A stretch of DNA of 64,000 nt from Streptomyces sp. CC208A (GCF_030010625.1 NZ_JASCXN010000015.1:85074-149073), one strand, 5' to 3'; positions 1 through 8,748 are shown, counted from the first letter of the stretch. Made by a program: numbers and translations. The notes: generated by a model from the letters alone, not told the origin.

Positions 1-910
1 CGTTGCGGTCCGAGCCCTTGGCGACGATCGCCTTGACGACGGCCTTGTGACGCCGGCCGCGGACCTCACCGTGGTGCGTGACGCTCTTCAGCAGCCGCTG
101 GAGGTAGGAGTCCTGCGCCTTGCTGCCCGGAGTCGGGTTCTGGTTGATCACGTACATCTGCTGGCCCATGGTCCACACGTTGGTGGTCAGCCAGTAGACG
201 AGGACACCGACGGGGAAGTTGATGCCCATGACGGCGAAGATCACCGGGAAGATGTACATCAGCATCTTCTGCTGCTGCATGTACGGGGTCTTCACCGTGA
301 GGTCGACGTTCTTCATCATCAGCTGGCGCTGGGTGAAGAACTGCGAGGCCGACATCAGGACGATCATGACCGCGGTCACGATGCGGACATCGGTCAGCGA
401 GGCGCCGAGGGCGGCGACCGCCTCCGGGGAGTCCATGAACTTCGAGGCGATCGGGGCACCGAAGATGTGGGCCTGCCGGGCGCTGTCGACCAGCTGCTGG
501 TTCAGGACACCGATCTCGTCACCCGAGGCGATCTTGCTCAGCACGTGGTACAGCGCGAAGAAGAACGGCGACTGCGCCAGGATGGGAAGGCACGAGGAGA
601 GCGGGTTGGTGCCCGTCTCCTTGTACAGCTTCATCATCTCTTCGGACTGACGCTGCTTGTCGCTCTTGTAGCGCTCCTGGATCGCCTTCATCTTCGGCTG
701 GAGCACCTGCATGTTCCGCGTCGCCTTGATCTGCTTCACGAAGAGCGGGATCAGGCAGATACGGATCAGCACCACCAGGGACACGATCGACAGACCCCAG
801 GCCCAGCCCGTGTCGGGGCCGAAGATGGCCCCGTACAGCTTGTGGAACTGGACGATGACCCATGAAACGGGCCAGGTGATGAAGCTGAACAGACTGGCAA
901 TCGTGTCCAC
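1..910 (-). CDS. yidC: Membrane protein insertase YidC/Oxa1, 3' end cut off by window edge
   Basis: Inserts and folds inner-membrane proteins, with or without the Sec translocon. About 303 residues are visible from a GTG start that has AAGGAG upstream. An N-terminal hydrophobic stretch is followed by the segment WGLSIVSLVVLIRICLIPLF, with the conserved Arg of the YidC groove, then a charged cytoplasmic loop and further membrane segments ending in a basic tail. The start lies 3 bp after the yidD stop, so it is the last gene of the rpmH-rnpA-yidD-yidC operon. The C-terminus lies outside the window. Family assignment is secure. Confidence 0.95.
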   Translation of the reverse strand, partial: MDTIASLFSFITWPVSWVIVQFHKLYGAIFGPDTGWAWGLSIVSLVVLIRICLIPLFVKQIKATRNMQVLQPKMKAIQERYKSDKQRQSEEMMKLYKETGTNPLSSCLPILAQSPFFFALYHVLSKIASGDEIGVLNQQLVDSARQAHIFGAPIASKFMDSPEAVAALGASLTDVRIVTAVMIVLMSASQFFTQRQLMMKNVDLTVKTPYMQQQKMLMYIFPVIFAVMGINFPVGVLVYWLTTNVWTMGQQMYVINQNPTPGSKAQDSYLQRLLKSVTHHGEVRGRRHKAVVKAIVAKGSDRN

Positions 911-913
911 TAA

Positions 914-1240
914 TCAGGCTCCTTGAGCATTGGGCGAGGTCTCTGCGGCCGGGCTCGTCTCGGCGGAGATCCCGCCCTTGTCGCCGCGCAGCGCGTTCCT
1001 GAGCATCTCGTGCCAGCGCGGACGCTTCCGCGGGGGGACATGGTCCACTCCACCGGGCGACCACGGGTTGCACCGCAGGATGCGCCAGGCGGTCAGGGCG
1101 GTGCCCTTGATCGCGCCATGCCGGTCTATGGCCGTGAATCCGTAGTGGGAACACGACGGGTAGTACCGGCAGACGTCGCCCAGAAGAGGGCTGATCGTCC
1201 ACTGGTACAGCTTGATGAGGGCGAGGAGCGGGTACTTCAT
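914..1240 (-). CDS. yidD: Membrane protein insertion efficiency factor YidD
   Basis: Small membrane-associated protein of 108 residues that helps YidC-dependent insertion. The family signature is present: CRYYPSCSHYG at residues 24-34 and RCNPW at 56-60. The C-terminal 30 residues are a low-complexity tail rich in Ala, Ser, Thr and Glu. The start codon overlaps the rnpA stop as ATGA, which indicates translational coupling, and yidC follows after 3 bp. The length is ordinary for an actinobacterial YidD. Confidence 0.95.
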   Translation of the reverse strand: MKYPLLALIKLYQWTISPLLGDVCRYYPSCSHYGFTAIDRHGAIKGTALTAWRILRCNPWSPGGVDHVPPRKRPRWHEMLRNALRGDKGGISAETSPAAETSPNAQGA

Positions 1241-1608
1241 CGCGTGCCCCCTCCCAGCAGCCGCTGAAGGGCGGCGTCCAGGTCTCGGGCCAGGTGGGCA
1301 TGGTCGGCGTCACCGGCTCCGGGCAACGCCCGTACGACCACCAGGCTACCGGGGGGCAGCGCGGACAGCCGGTCGCGGACGAGGTGGCGCAGACGACGCT
1401 TCACCTGGTTGCGGACGACCGCACCGCCCACGGCCTTGCTCACGACGAAACCCGCACGCGTCGGAGGAGCGCTCTCCCCAGGCGCGTGCGGGTCCGTGGC
1501 ACCGCTACGCAGATGGACGACGAGGAGCGGGCGACCGGCCCGGCGCCCTCGACGTACCGCGGTTGCGAAGTCCTCGCGCCGCCTCAGCCGATTCTCGGTA
1601 GGCAGCAC
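1237..1608 (-). CDS. rnpA: Ribonuclease P protein component
   Basis: Protein subunit of RNase P, which matures tRNA 5' ends together with the M1 RNA. It has 123 residues. The RNR region, VVRNQVKRRLRH from residue 64, is intact. An insertion rich in Ala, Pro and Gly at about residues 36-50 is typical of high-GC actinobacteria. It lies 20 bp downstream of rpmH and overlaps yidD by 4 bp. Confidence 0.95.
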   Translation of the reverse strand: MLPTENRLRRREDFATAVRRGRRAGRPLLVVHLRSGATDPHAPGESAPPTRAGFVVSKAVGGAVVRNQVKRRLRHLVRDRLSALPPGSLVVVRALPGAGDADHAHLARDLDAALQRLLGGGTR

Positions 1609-1628
1609 GTCATGACCTGTTTAGTGGA

Positions 1629-1766
1629 TCAGGCGGACAGGCTCGCGCGACCCTTGGCGCGGCGGTTCGCCAGGATGGCGCGACCGGCACGGGTACGCAT
1701 GCGCAGGCGGAAGCCGTGGGTCTTCGCGCGACGACGGTTGTTCGGCTGGAAGGTGCGCTTGCTCAC
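1629..1766 (-). CDS. rpmH: 50S ribosomal protein L34
   Basis: A 45-residue protein of the large ribosomal subunit. It begins with GTG and the peptide VSKRTFQPNNRRRAKTHGF, the highly conserved L34 start, and ends ANRRAKGRASLSA. It is very rich in Arg and Lys, as expected for an rRNA-binding protein. It is the first gene of the minus-strand operon, divergent from dnaA across a 357 bp gap. Confidence 0.97.
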   Translation of the reverse strand: MSKRTFQPNNRRRAKTHGFRLRMRTRAGRAILANRRAKGRASLSA

Positions 1767-2123
1767 TCGGGGGCTCCAGAAATGATTCGGGTGGTGGCGG
1801 GACATCGCCTGGCTGTCACCGTGCGCCCACGAGTAGCTCGCAATACGCCCGAGTGCACCGCTTCGTGATCACGTAGGGTGATCTTTGCCCATCGGAGGCA
1901 GGCGGCAGCAGCCATCGACAACTCGACCTGGTTACGGTACGCGCGGTTACGCCATCCGGTCAAACCGACCCGGCACAGGGGTCCTTTGTTCACAGCCTGT
2001 GGACAACAACTTGAACGACGTCAGCCGCCCCGACTACCGTGGCTGGACTCGACCATCTCTTCCGTTCTGTTCTTATCGTCCCGAGAACCACACATTGGTG
2101 GGACCTGCGAGAAAGCGTGCCCT
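1767..2123. promoter_or_regulatory. rpmH-dnaA divergent intergenic region with DnaA boxes
   Basis: This 357 bp gap holds the promoters of rpmH (minus) and dnaA (plus). A perfect DnaA box in minus orientation, TGTGGACAA, lies at 1998-2006. A one-mismatch box in plus orientation, TTGTTCACA, lies at 1986-1994, so the two face each other 3 bp apart. Known dnaA promoters are commonly autoregulated through such sites. No convincing -35/-10 pair was assigned. GAGAAAG at 2109-2115 is the likely dnaA ribosome binding site. Confidence 0.7.
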
Positions 2124-3914
2124 GTGGCTGACGTACCTGCTGATCTTGCCGCAGTGTGGCCACGCGTGCTCGATCAGCTGCTCGGAGAAGGACAGCAGGG
2201 CATCGAGCCCAAGGACAAGCAGTGGATCGAACGCTGCCAGCCGCTCGCCCTGGTCGCCGACACGGCCCTGCTCGCCGTCCCCAACGAATGGGGCAAGCGC
2301 GTCCTCGAAGGCCGCCTGGCCCCGCTGATCAGCGAGACCCTCAGCCGCGAATGCGGCCGCCCCATCCGGATCGCGATCACCGTCGACGACTCCGTCGGCG
2401 AACAGGCCCCCGTGCCCTCCCCCGGCCGGCCGCCGCAGCAGCCCCGCTACGACGAGCGCCCGCAGCCCGAGCCGTACGAGAAGTACGAGAGCTACGGCCA
2501 CCGCGCGCTGCCCGACGACGGCCTGCCCACCGCGCGCCCCGCCTACCCCGACTACCCGCAGCCGACGCGCCCCGAGCCGGGCTCCTGGCCGCGCACCCAG
2601 GAGGACCTCTCCTGGCAGCAGCCGCGCCTCGGCGGCTTCCCCGAGCGCGCCCCGTACACCGGCCCGGCCACCCCGGAGCAGTCCGGACGCCCGCGGTACG
2701 ACGAGCCCTCCCGCGGCTACGAGCAGCCGCAGCGCCCCGAGCGCGCCGAGCTGCCCGAACCGCCGGGCGCCGTTCCGCGCCCCGGCCCCGCCACCGGCGG
2801 CCAGAGCACGGGCCCCGTCGTCGGCCAGGGCTCCGCCGGCGGCTCCGGTACGGCCTCCGGCTCGGGCGGGCCGGGCGAGCCGCACGCCCGCCTGAACCCC
2901 AAGTACCTCTTCGACACCTTCGTCATCGGCTCCTCGAACCGCTTCGCCCACGCGGCCGCGGTCGCAGTGGCCGAGGCGCCGGCGAAGGCGTACAACCCCC
3001 TCTTCATCTACGGCGAGTCGGGGCTCGGCAAGACGCACCTGCTGCACGCCATCGGGCACTACGCGCGGAGCCTCTACCCCGGCACGCGCGTGCGGTACGT
3101 GAGCTCCGAGGAGTTCACCAACGAGTTCATCAACTCGATCCGCGACGGCAAGGGCGACGCCTTCCGCAAGCGCTACCGCGACGTGGACATCCTGCTCGTC
3201 GACGACATCCAGTTCCTCGCGAGCAAGGAGTCGACGCAGGAGGAGTTCTTCCACACCTTCAACACCCTGCACAACGCGAACAAGCAGATCGTCCTCTCCT
3301 CGGACCGGCCGCCCAAGCAGCTGGTCACCCTGGAGGACCGGCTGCGCAACCGCTTCGAGTGGGGCCTCACCACCGACGTGCAGCCGCCGGAGCTGGAGAC
3401 CCGCATCGCGATCCTCCGCAAGAAGGCGGTGCAGGAGCAGCTGAACGCCCCGCCGGAGGTACTGGAGTTCATCGCCTCCCGGATCTCGCGGAACATCCGC
3501 GAGCTGGAGGGCGCCCTCATCCGGGTCACGGCCTTCGCGAGCCTCAACCGGCAGCCCGTGGACCTGGGGCTGACCGAGATCGTCCTCAAGGACCTGATCC
3601 CGGGCGGCGAGGACTCATCCCCCGAGATCACCGCGCCGGCCATCATGGCGGCCACGGCCGACTACTTCGGGCTGACGGTGGAGGACCTCTGCGGCTCCTC
3701 GCGCAGCCGCGTCCTGGTGACGGCCCGCCAGATCGCCATGTACCTGTGCCGGGAGCTCACCGACCTGTCGCTGCCGAAGATCGGCGCGCAGTTCGGCGGC
3801 CGCGACCACACGACGGTGATGCACGCGGACCGGAAGATCCGGGCCCTGATGGCGGAGCGGCGCTCCATCTACAACCAGGTCACCGAGCTGACCAACCGCA
3901 TCAAGAACGGCTGA
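2124..3914 (+). CDS. dnaA: Chromosomal replication initiator protein DnaA
   Basis: Binds DnaA boxes in oriC, opens the origin and loads the helicase. It has 596 residues, starting at GTG with the peptide VADVPADLAAVWPRVL; GAGAAAG precedes it. Domain I is at residues 1-90. A very long Pro/Gly/Glu-rich domain II at about 90-255 is characteristic of Streptomyces. The AAA+ domain has Walker A GESGLGKTH at about 297 and Walker B ILLVDDIQF at about 356. The DNA-binding domain IV has the signature RDHTTVMHA at about 560. Translation could extend upstream in frame, but the known family N-terminus and the ribosome binding site favour this start. Confidence 0.98.
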   Translation: MADVPADLAAVWPRVLDQLLGEGQQGIEPKDKQWIERCQPLALVADTALLAVPNEWGKRVLEGRLAPLISETLSRECGRPIRIAITVDDSVGEQAPVPSPGRPPQQPRYDERPQPEPYEKYESYGHRALPDDGLPTARPAYPDYPQPTRPEPGSWPRTQEDLSWQQPRLGGFPERAPYTGPATPEQSGRPRYDEPSRGYEQPQRPERAELPEPPGAVPRPGPATGGQSTGPVVGQGSAGGSGTASGSGGPGEPHARLNPKYLFDTFVIGSSNRFAHAAAVAVAEAPAKAYNPLFIYGESGLGKTHLLHAIGHYARSLYPGTRVRYVSSEEFTNEFINSIRDGKGDAFRKRYRDVDILLVDDIQFLASKESTQEEFFHTFNTLHNANKQIVLSSDRPPKQLVTLEDRLRNRFEWGLTTDVQPPELETRIAILRKKAVQEQLNAPPEVLEFIASRISRNIRELEGALIRVTAFASLNRQPVDLGLTEIVLKDLIPGGEDSSPEITAPAIMAATADYFGLTVEDLCGSSRSRVLVTARQIAMYLCRELTDLSLPKIGAQFGGRDHTTVMHADRKIRALMAERRSIYNQVTELTNRIKNG

Positions 3915-3929
3915 CGGCACCTCGGCCTC

Positions 3930-3969
3930 CGAAGGGGCGCCCCGGGACACCTCCTGGGGCGCCCCTTCG
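3930..3969. terminator. Hairpin after dnaA
   Basis: A perfect 14 bp inverted repeat (3930-3943 and 3956-3969) with a 12-base loop, starting 15 bp after the dnaA stop. It is very GC-rich and has no T-run, as is usual for Streptomyces terminators. It probably separates dnaA transcription from oriC. Confidence 0.7.
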
Positions 3970-4819
3970 GCGTTCCTGGGGGCGCGCTGTGGCCGCGGAG
4001 GAGGGGGGCACGGTGGCGTGTGGAGGAGGGGCCGCGGTGGCTGCGGGGAGGGTCCGCGGTGGCATGTGGATGCCATGGCGCGGACGGGTCGCAGGCGGGT
4101 CCGTTCGATTGCGGTCTTCCGGTGGCAAGTTCTCCACAGATTGCGGGATGATCTCCCGTCCACAGGGTGGGGACCGTCAAGTTATCCGGACTGTGTCCAC
4201 AGGCTGGGCCGGTGAGGGCTCATCGCGCCAGCTCAGGGGGGTGTGGAATTGTTGGCAAAGGTTCTCCACAGGTTGTGGATGAATCATCCGTCCACAGGGC
4301 GCCCGTCAAGTTGTCCACCGGCTACCCACAGGGACGGGTCTGTTGCCCACAGCTTCTCCACACCGCTGTCCACTGTTCGGCAACAAAACACCCCCGCTCA
4401 CCGGTGAGAGTGAAAGCCGTCACACCAAGGGAGAGGTTTGGGCTGTGGGGAACCTGGGGAAAGCTGGGGACAGCACTGGGGAGAACTTGAGCTTGCCTGT
4501 GTATCGGGTGTGCAGAACTTTCGGATGTCCACAGAGGACCCTGGTTGTCCACGGGTTCCACCCACAGGGGCAGTGGACAAAAAACCTGCGCTGACCTGCG
4601 TGGACGACGTTATCCACGGTTTCCACAGGCCCTACTACTACTCCCACTCATAGTTAGCTCGGGAATCGCTTTGAAGCGGGGCCTGTGCACAACTCGACGC
4701 CGGAGCCCCGACGCGCTCTCGTCACGACTTGACCCCGAGCCGCACCGAGTGTCGGCGGCGTACGTCAGACTGGGTCCCGCAGTCGACGAAGAGCCAGCAA
4801 CAAGCAGGAGGCGGTTCCG
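3970..4819. other. oriC: Origin of replication oriC
   Basis: The 850 bp between the dnaA terminator and dnaN is non-coding and packed with 9-mers close to the Streptomyces DnaA-box consensus (T/C)(T/C)(G/A/C)TCCACA. Plus-oriented examples start at 4130, 4156, 4193, 4262, 4288, 4311, 4322, 4343, 4354, 4366, 4525, 4545, 4610 and 4619. Minus-oriented examples start at 4274, 4572 and, more weakly, 4444 and 4599. They form two groups (4130-4374 and 4525-4627) separated by about 150 bp almost free of boxes, as in described Streptomyces origins. No copy is a perfect TTGTCCACA. Short reading frames here are not credible genes. Confidence 0.95.
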
Positions 4820-5950
4820 GTGAAGATCCGGGTGGAGCGCGATGTACTCGCGGAGGCGGTGGCGTGGGTGGCCCGCAGCCTTCCGGCCCGTCCGCCGGCG
4901 CCCGTACTCGCGGGCCTTCTGCTGAAGGCCGAGGACGGTGCGCTGAGCTTCTCCAGCTTCGACTACGAGGTCTCCGCCCGCGTCTCCGTCGAGGCGGAGG
5001 TCGAGGAGGACGGCACCGTCCTCGTCTCCGGCCGCCTTCTCGCCGACATCTGCCGTGCCCTCCCCAACCGTCCCGTCGAGATCTCCACAGACGGTGTACG
5101 GGCGACCGTGGTCTGCGGCTCCTCCCGCTTCACCCTCCACACCCTCCCTGTGGAGGAGTACCCGGCGCTGCCGGAGATGCCCACCGCGACCGGCACCGTC
5201 CCCGGCGAGGTCTTCGCGGCCGCCGCCGCCCAGGTGGCCATCGCCGCCGGCCGTGACGACACACTGCCCGTCCTCACCGGTGTGCGCATCGAGATCGAGG
5301 GCGACACGGTCACCCTGGCCTCCACCGACCGCTACCGCTTCGCGGTCCGCGAGTTCCTGTGGAAGCCGGAGTCCCCGGACGCCTCCGCGGTCGCCCTGGT
5401 GCCCGCGAAGACCCTCCTGGACACCGCCAAGGCGCTCACCAGCGGTGACACGGTCACTCTGGCGCTCTCGGGCTCCGGCAAGGGCGAGGGCCTGATCGGT
5501 TTCGAGGGCGCGGGCCGCCGCACCACCACCCGTCTGCTCGAGGGCGACCTGCCGAAGTACCGGACGCTCTTCCCCACCGAGTTCAACTCGGTCGCGGTGA
5601 TCGAGACCGCCCCCTTCGTCGAGGCCGTCAAGCGCGTGGCCCTCGTCGCCGAGCGCAACACGCCGGTCCGCCTCAGCTTCGAGCAGGGCGTGCTCATCCT
5701 GGAGGCCGGCTCCAGCGACGACGCACAGGCTGTGGAAAGGGTGGACGCGGACCTGGAGGGCGACGACATCTCGATCGCCTTCAACCCGACCTTCCTGCTC
5801 GACGGCCTCAGCGCCATCGACTCCCCGGTCGCCCAGCTCTCCTTCACCACCTCCACCAAGCCGGCGCTGCTGAGCGGCCGACCGGCCAAGGACGCGGAGG
5901 CCGACGAGGCCTACAAGTACCTGATCATGCCGGTGCGGCTGAGCGGCTGA
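4820..5950 (+). CDS. dnaN: DNA polymerase III beta subunit (sliding clamp)
   Basis: Homodimeric ring that tethers the replicative polymerase to DNA. It has 376 residues, the usual length, and starts at GTG after CAGGAGG. The N-terminus MKIRVERDVLAEAVAWVARS and C-terminus YKYLIMPVRLSG are typical of the actinobacterial clamp; the MPVRL end lines the peptide-binding pocket. Three clamp domains can be followed at about 1-120, 125-250 and 255-376. The last codons and the stop are duplicated downstream (see the repeat at 5927-6053). Confidence 0.97.
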   Translation: MKIRVERDVLAEAVAWVARSLPARPPAPVLAGLLLKAEDGALSFSSFDYEVSARVSVEAEVEEDGTVLVSGRLLADICRALPNRPVEISTDGVRATVVCGSSRFTLHTLPVEEYPALPEMPTATGTVPGEVFAAAAAQVAIAAGRDDTLPVLTGVRIEIEGDTVTLASTDRYRFAVREFLWKPESPDASAVALVPAKTLLDTAKALTSGDTVTLALSGSGKGEGLIGFEGAGRRTTTRLLEGDLPKYRTLFPTEFNSVAVIETAPFVEAVKRVALVAERNTPVRLSFEQGVLILEAGSSDDAQAVERVDADLEGDDISIAFNPTFLLDGLSAIDSPVAQLSFTTSTKPALLSGRPAKDAEADEAYKYLIMPVRLSG

Positions 5951-6053
5951 CGGTCTCTGCCGGGGGTCCGGGGGTCGCCCCCCGGGTAGCACGGTATGCC
6001 GGTGCGGCTGAGCGGTTGACCTGTGGCTCCAGGGGTTCGACTGAGCGGCTGAC
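5927..6053. repeat. Tandem duplication of the dnaN 3' end
   Basis: The last dnaN codons plus stop, ATGCCGGTGCGGCTGAGCGG at the start of a 25 bp unit (5927-5951), recur at 5996-6020 with one mismatch. A third partial copy (CTGAGCGGCTGAC) lies at 6041-6053. The later copies are outside the reading frame and appear to be remnants of slippage or local duplication. Confidence 0.8.
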
Positions 6054-6131
6054 CCCACAGGTGTGCGGCCGGGTCCGGGCGTAGGCTCGGACCCGGGTAG
6101 GAACCGCACACGACGCTTAAGGAACACTCTG

Positions 6132-7007
6132 ATGGAGCTCGGTCTCGTCGGTCTCGGCAAGATGGGCGGCAACATGCGCGAGCGCATCCGCCGCGCAGGC
6201 CACACCGTCATCGGATACGACCGCAACCCGGACCTCGCCGATGTCCACAGCCTGGAAGAGCTTGTGGGCAAGCTGAAGGGGCCGCGTGTCGTGTGGGTCA
6301 TGGTCCCCGCCGGTGAGGCGACCCAGTCGACCGTCGACGAGCTGGCGGAGCTGCTCTCCCCCGGTGACGTCGTCGTCGACGGCGGGAACTCCCGCTGGAC
6401 CGACGACGAGAAGCACGCCGAGGAGCTCGCCGCCAAGGGCATCGGCTTCGTCGACTGCGGTGTCTCCGGCGGCGTCTGGGGCCTGGAGAACGGCTACGCG
6501 CTGATGTACGGCGGCGACGCCGAGAACGTGGCCAAGGTCCAGCCGATCTTCGACGCGCTCAAGCCCGAGGGCCCGTACGGCTCCGTGCACGCCGGCAAGG
6601 TCGGCGCCGGGCACTTCGCGAAGATGGTCCACAACGGCATCGAGTACGCGATGATGCAGGCGTACGCCGAGGGCTGGGAGCTCCTGGAGAAGGTCGACTC
6701 CGTGGAGAACGTGCGCGAGATCTTCCGCTCCTGGCAGGAGGGCACGGTCATCCGGTCCTGGCTGCTCGACCTCGCGGTCAACGCCCTCGACGAGGACGAG
6801 CACCTGGACCAGCTGCGCGGCTACGCGTCGGACTCCGGCGAGGGCCGGTGGACCGTCGAGGCCGCCATCGACAACGCCGTACCGCTGCCGGCGATCACCG
6901 CGTCGCTGTTCGCGCGGTTCGCGTCCCGTCAGGACGACTCGCCGCAGATGAAGATGATCGCCGCGCTGCGCAACCAGTTCGGCGGCCACGCGGTCGAGAA
7001 GAAGTAG
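6132..7007 (+). CDS. gnd: 6-phosphogluconate dehydrogenase, decarboxylating, short form
   Basis: Oxidises 6-phosphogluconate to ribulose 5-phosphate and CO2 in the pentose phosphate pathway. It has 291 residues, the short actinobacterial type. The Rossmann motif GLVGLGKMGGNM is at residues 4-15, the substrate motif GVSGGVWGL is near 120, and the catalytic Lys lies in HFAKMVHNGIEY. Its place between dnaN and recF is the normal Streptomyces arrangement. The reading frame extends upstream, but ATG at 6132 gives the correct Rossmann N-terminus. Confidence 0.95.
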   Translation: MELGLVGLGKMGGNMRERIRRAGHTVIGYDRNPDLADVHSLEELVGKLKGPRVVWVMVPAGEATQSTVDELAELLSPGDVVVDGGNSRWTDDEKHAEELAAKGIGFVDCGVSGGVWGLENGYALMYGGDAENVAKVQPIFDALKPEGPYGSVHAGKVGAGHFAKMVHNGIEYAMMQAYAEGWELLEKVDSVENVREIFRSWQEGTVIRSWLLDLAVNALDEDEHLDQLRGYASDSGEGRWTVEAAIDNAVPLPAITASLFARFASRQDDSPQMKMIAALRNQFGGHAVEKK

Positions 7008-7017
7008 CAATCCACAG

Positions 7018-7041
7018 GCTGTGCACCACCTGGTGCACAGC
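7018..7041. repeat. Perfect inverted repeat between gnd and recF
   Basis: Arms of 11 bp (GCTGTGCACCA and TGGTGCACAGC) flank 2 bases. It lies 26 bp ahead of the recF start and contains TGTGCAC, which resembles half a DnaA box. It could be an operator or a small hairpin in the recF leader; function unknown. Confidence 0.6.
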
Positions 7042-7066
7042 GACCGGGGGAAGGCCGGCGCCCACC

Positions 7067-8188
7067 ATGCACGTCACGCATCTCTCGCTGGCCGACTTCC
7101 GCTCGTACGCCCGGGCCGAGGTGTCCCTCGACCCGGGCGTCACCGCGTTCGTGGGGGCGAACGGCCAGGGGAAGACCAATCTGGTCGAGGCCGTCGGCTA
7201 TCTCGCCACCCTCGGCAGCCACCGCGTCGCCTCGGACGCCCCGCTGGTGCGGATGGGGGCCGAGCGGGCCGTCATCCGGGCCGCCGTCACCCAGGGAGAG
7301 CGTTCCCAGCTGATCGAGCTGGAGCTCAATCCGGGCCGGGCGAACCGCGCTCGTATCAACAGGTCCTCGCAGGTCAGGCCCCGTGATGTGCTCGGCATCG
7401 TCCGGACCGTGCTCTTCGCGCCCGAGGACCTGTCCCTGGTGAAGGGCGACCCCGGTGAGCGCCGGCGCTTCCTCGACGAGCTGATCACGGCGCGTGCGCC
7501 GCGCATGGCGGGCGTGCGCTCCGACTACGAGCGCGTGCTGAAGCAGCGCAACACGCTGCTGAAGTCGGCGGCGATGGCCCGGCGCCACGGCGGCCGTGGC
7601 ATGGACCTGTCCACGCTCGACGTCTGGGACCAGCACCTGGCCCGGGCCGGTGCCGAGCTGCTGGCCCAGCGCCTGGACCTCGTCCACACCCTGCAGCCGC
7701 TCGCGGACAAGGCGTACGAGCAGCTCGCGCCCGGTGGCGGACCGATTCTGCTGGAGTACCGGCCTTCCGCGCCCGGCACCGGGCAGACCCGTGAGGAGCT
7801 GTACGAGCAGCTGATCGCCGCGCTCGGCGAGGCCCGCAAGCAGGAGATCGAGCGCGGGGTCACGCTGGTCGGCCCGCACCGCGACGAGCTGCTGCTCCGC
7901 CTCGGCGACCTGCCGGCCAAGGGGTACGCGAGCCACGGCGAGTCCTGGTCGTACGCGCTGGCGCTCCGTCTCGCCTCGTACGACCTGCTGCGGTCGGAGG
8001 GCAACGAGCCGGTGCTCGTCCTGGACGACGTGTTCGCGGAGCTGGACGCGCGGCGGCGCGAGCGGCTCGCGGAGCTGGTGGCCCACGGCGAGCAGGTGCT
8101 GGTGACGGCCGCGGTGGACGACGACGTGCCGGGGGTCCTGGCCGGGGCGCGGTACGCGGTGGCCGGAGGGACGGTGGAACGGGTATGA
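7067..8188 (+). CDS. recF: DNA replication and repair protein RecF
   Basis: SMC-like ATPase that helps load RecA at single-strand gaps. It has 373 residues. Walker A GANGQGKTN is at residues 30-38. The C-terminal half has the ABC-type signature region and a Walker B/D-loop, PVLVLDDVFAELD. ATG at 7067 is preceded by GGGGGAAGG. The stop overlaps the dciA start as ATGA, so the two are probably co-translated. Confidence 0.96.
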   Translation: MHVTHLSLADFRSYARAEVSLDPGVTAFVGANGQGKTNLVEAVGYLATLGSHRVASDAPLVRMGAERAVIRAAVTQGERSQLIELELNPGRANRARINRSSQVRPRDVLGIVRTVLFAPEDLSLVKGDPGERRRFLDELITARAPRMAGVRSDYERVLKQRNTLLKSAAMARRHGGRGMDLSTLDVWDQHLARAGAELLAQRLDLVHTLQPLADKAYEQLAPGGGPILLEYRPSAPGTGQTREELYEQLIAALGEARKQEIERGVTLVGPHRDELLLRLGDLPAKGYASHGESWSYALALRLASYDLLRSEGNEPVLVLDDVFAELDARRRERLAELVAHGEQVLVTAAVDDDVPGVLAGARYAVAGGTVERV

Positions 8189-8748
8189 GCGGCGTGAACG
8201 GCGAATTTTCCCCACAGCCTGTGGACAAGTCGACGGCTCCCGAACCCTCGGGTGTGGATCTCGCCCGGGTCGCGCTGCGGGCCGCGAAGGAGCAGGCACG
8301 CGCGCGTGGGGCGGCCGCGCAGCAGAAGAAGCAGGCCCGGCGCGGTGGCGGTCTGCGCTCGGGGGCGCGCGCCGACGGGCGTGACCCCATGGCGCTGGGC
8401 GCCGCGATCAACCGGTTGCTCGCCGAGCGGGGCTGGGAGACGCCGGCGGCCGTCGGGGGCGTCATGGGGCGTTGGCCGCAGATCGTCGGCGAGGACCTGG
8501 CCAAGCACTGCGTACCGGTGAAGTACGAGGAGGATCCGGACGCGCGCGTGCTGACCGTGCAGTGCGACTCGACGGCGTGGGCGACGCAGCTGCGGTTGCT
8601 GGCGCCGACGCTGGTGGCGCGGCTGAACGAGGACCTCGGGCACGGGACGGTGCGGCTGATCAAGGTGCTGGGGCCTGGCGGCGGGGCGCGGCGGTACGGG
8701 CCGCTGCGGGCGCCGGGGTCTGTGGGGCCGGGGGACACGTACGGCTGA
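8185..8748 (+). CDS. DciA-family (DUF721) helicase-loader-like protein
   Basis: A 187-residue protein in the classic recF-DUF721-gyrB position. The N-terminal 65 residues are basic and disordered. The C-terminal DUF721 domain (about 68-165) contains RWPQIVGEDLAKHCVPV and a segment near VQCDSTAWATQLRLL, both typical of the family. DciA proteins act as ancestral loaders of the DnaB helicase; that role is inferred here from family and position. A perfect DnaA box (TGTGGACAA, 8220-8228) lies inside the coding sequence. It overlaps recF by 4 bp. Confidence 0.88.
   Translation: MSGVNGEFSPQPVDKSTAPEPSGVDLARVALRAAKEQARARGAAAQQKKQARRGGGLRSGARADGRDPMALGAAINRLLAERGWETPAAVGGVMGRWPQIVGEDLAKHCVPVKYEEDPDARVLTVQCDSTAWATQLRLLAPTLVARLNEDLGHGTVRLIKVLGPGGGARRYGPLRAPGSVGPGDTYG

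Noticed and set aside
6031..6042. Similarity to a tRNA T arm after dnaN
   Set aside because: Only the loop-like 12 bases match; no stem or cloverleaf can be built around it.
4610..6442. Long minus-strand frame opposite dnaN and gnd
   Set aside because: A shadow of the two real genes that also runs through part of oriC; low-complexity translation and no ribosome binding site.
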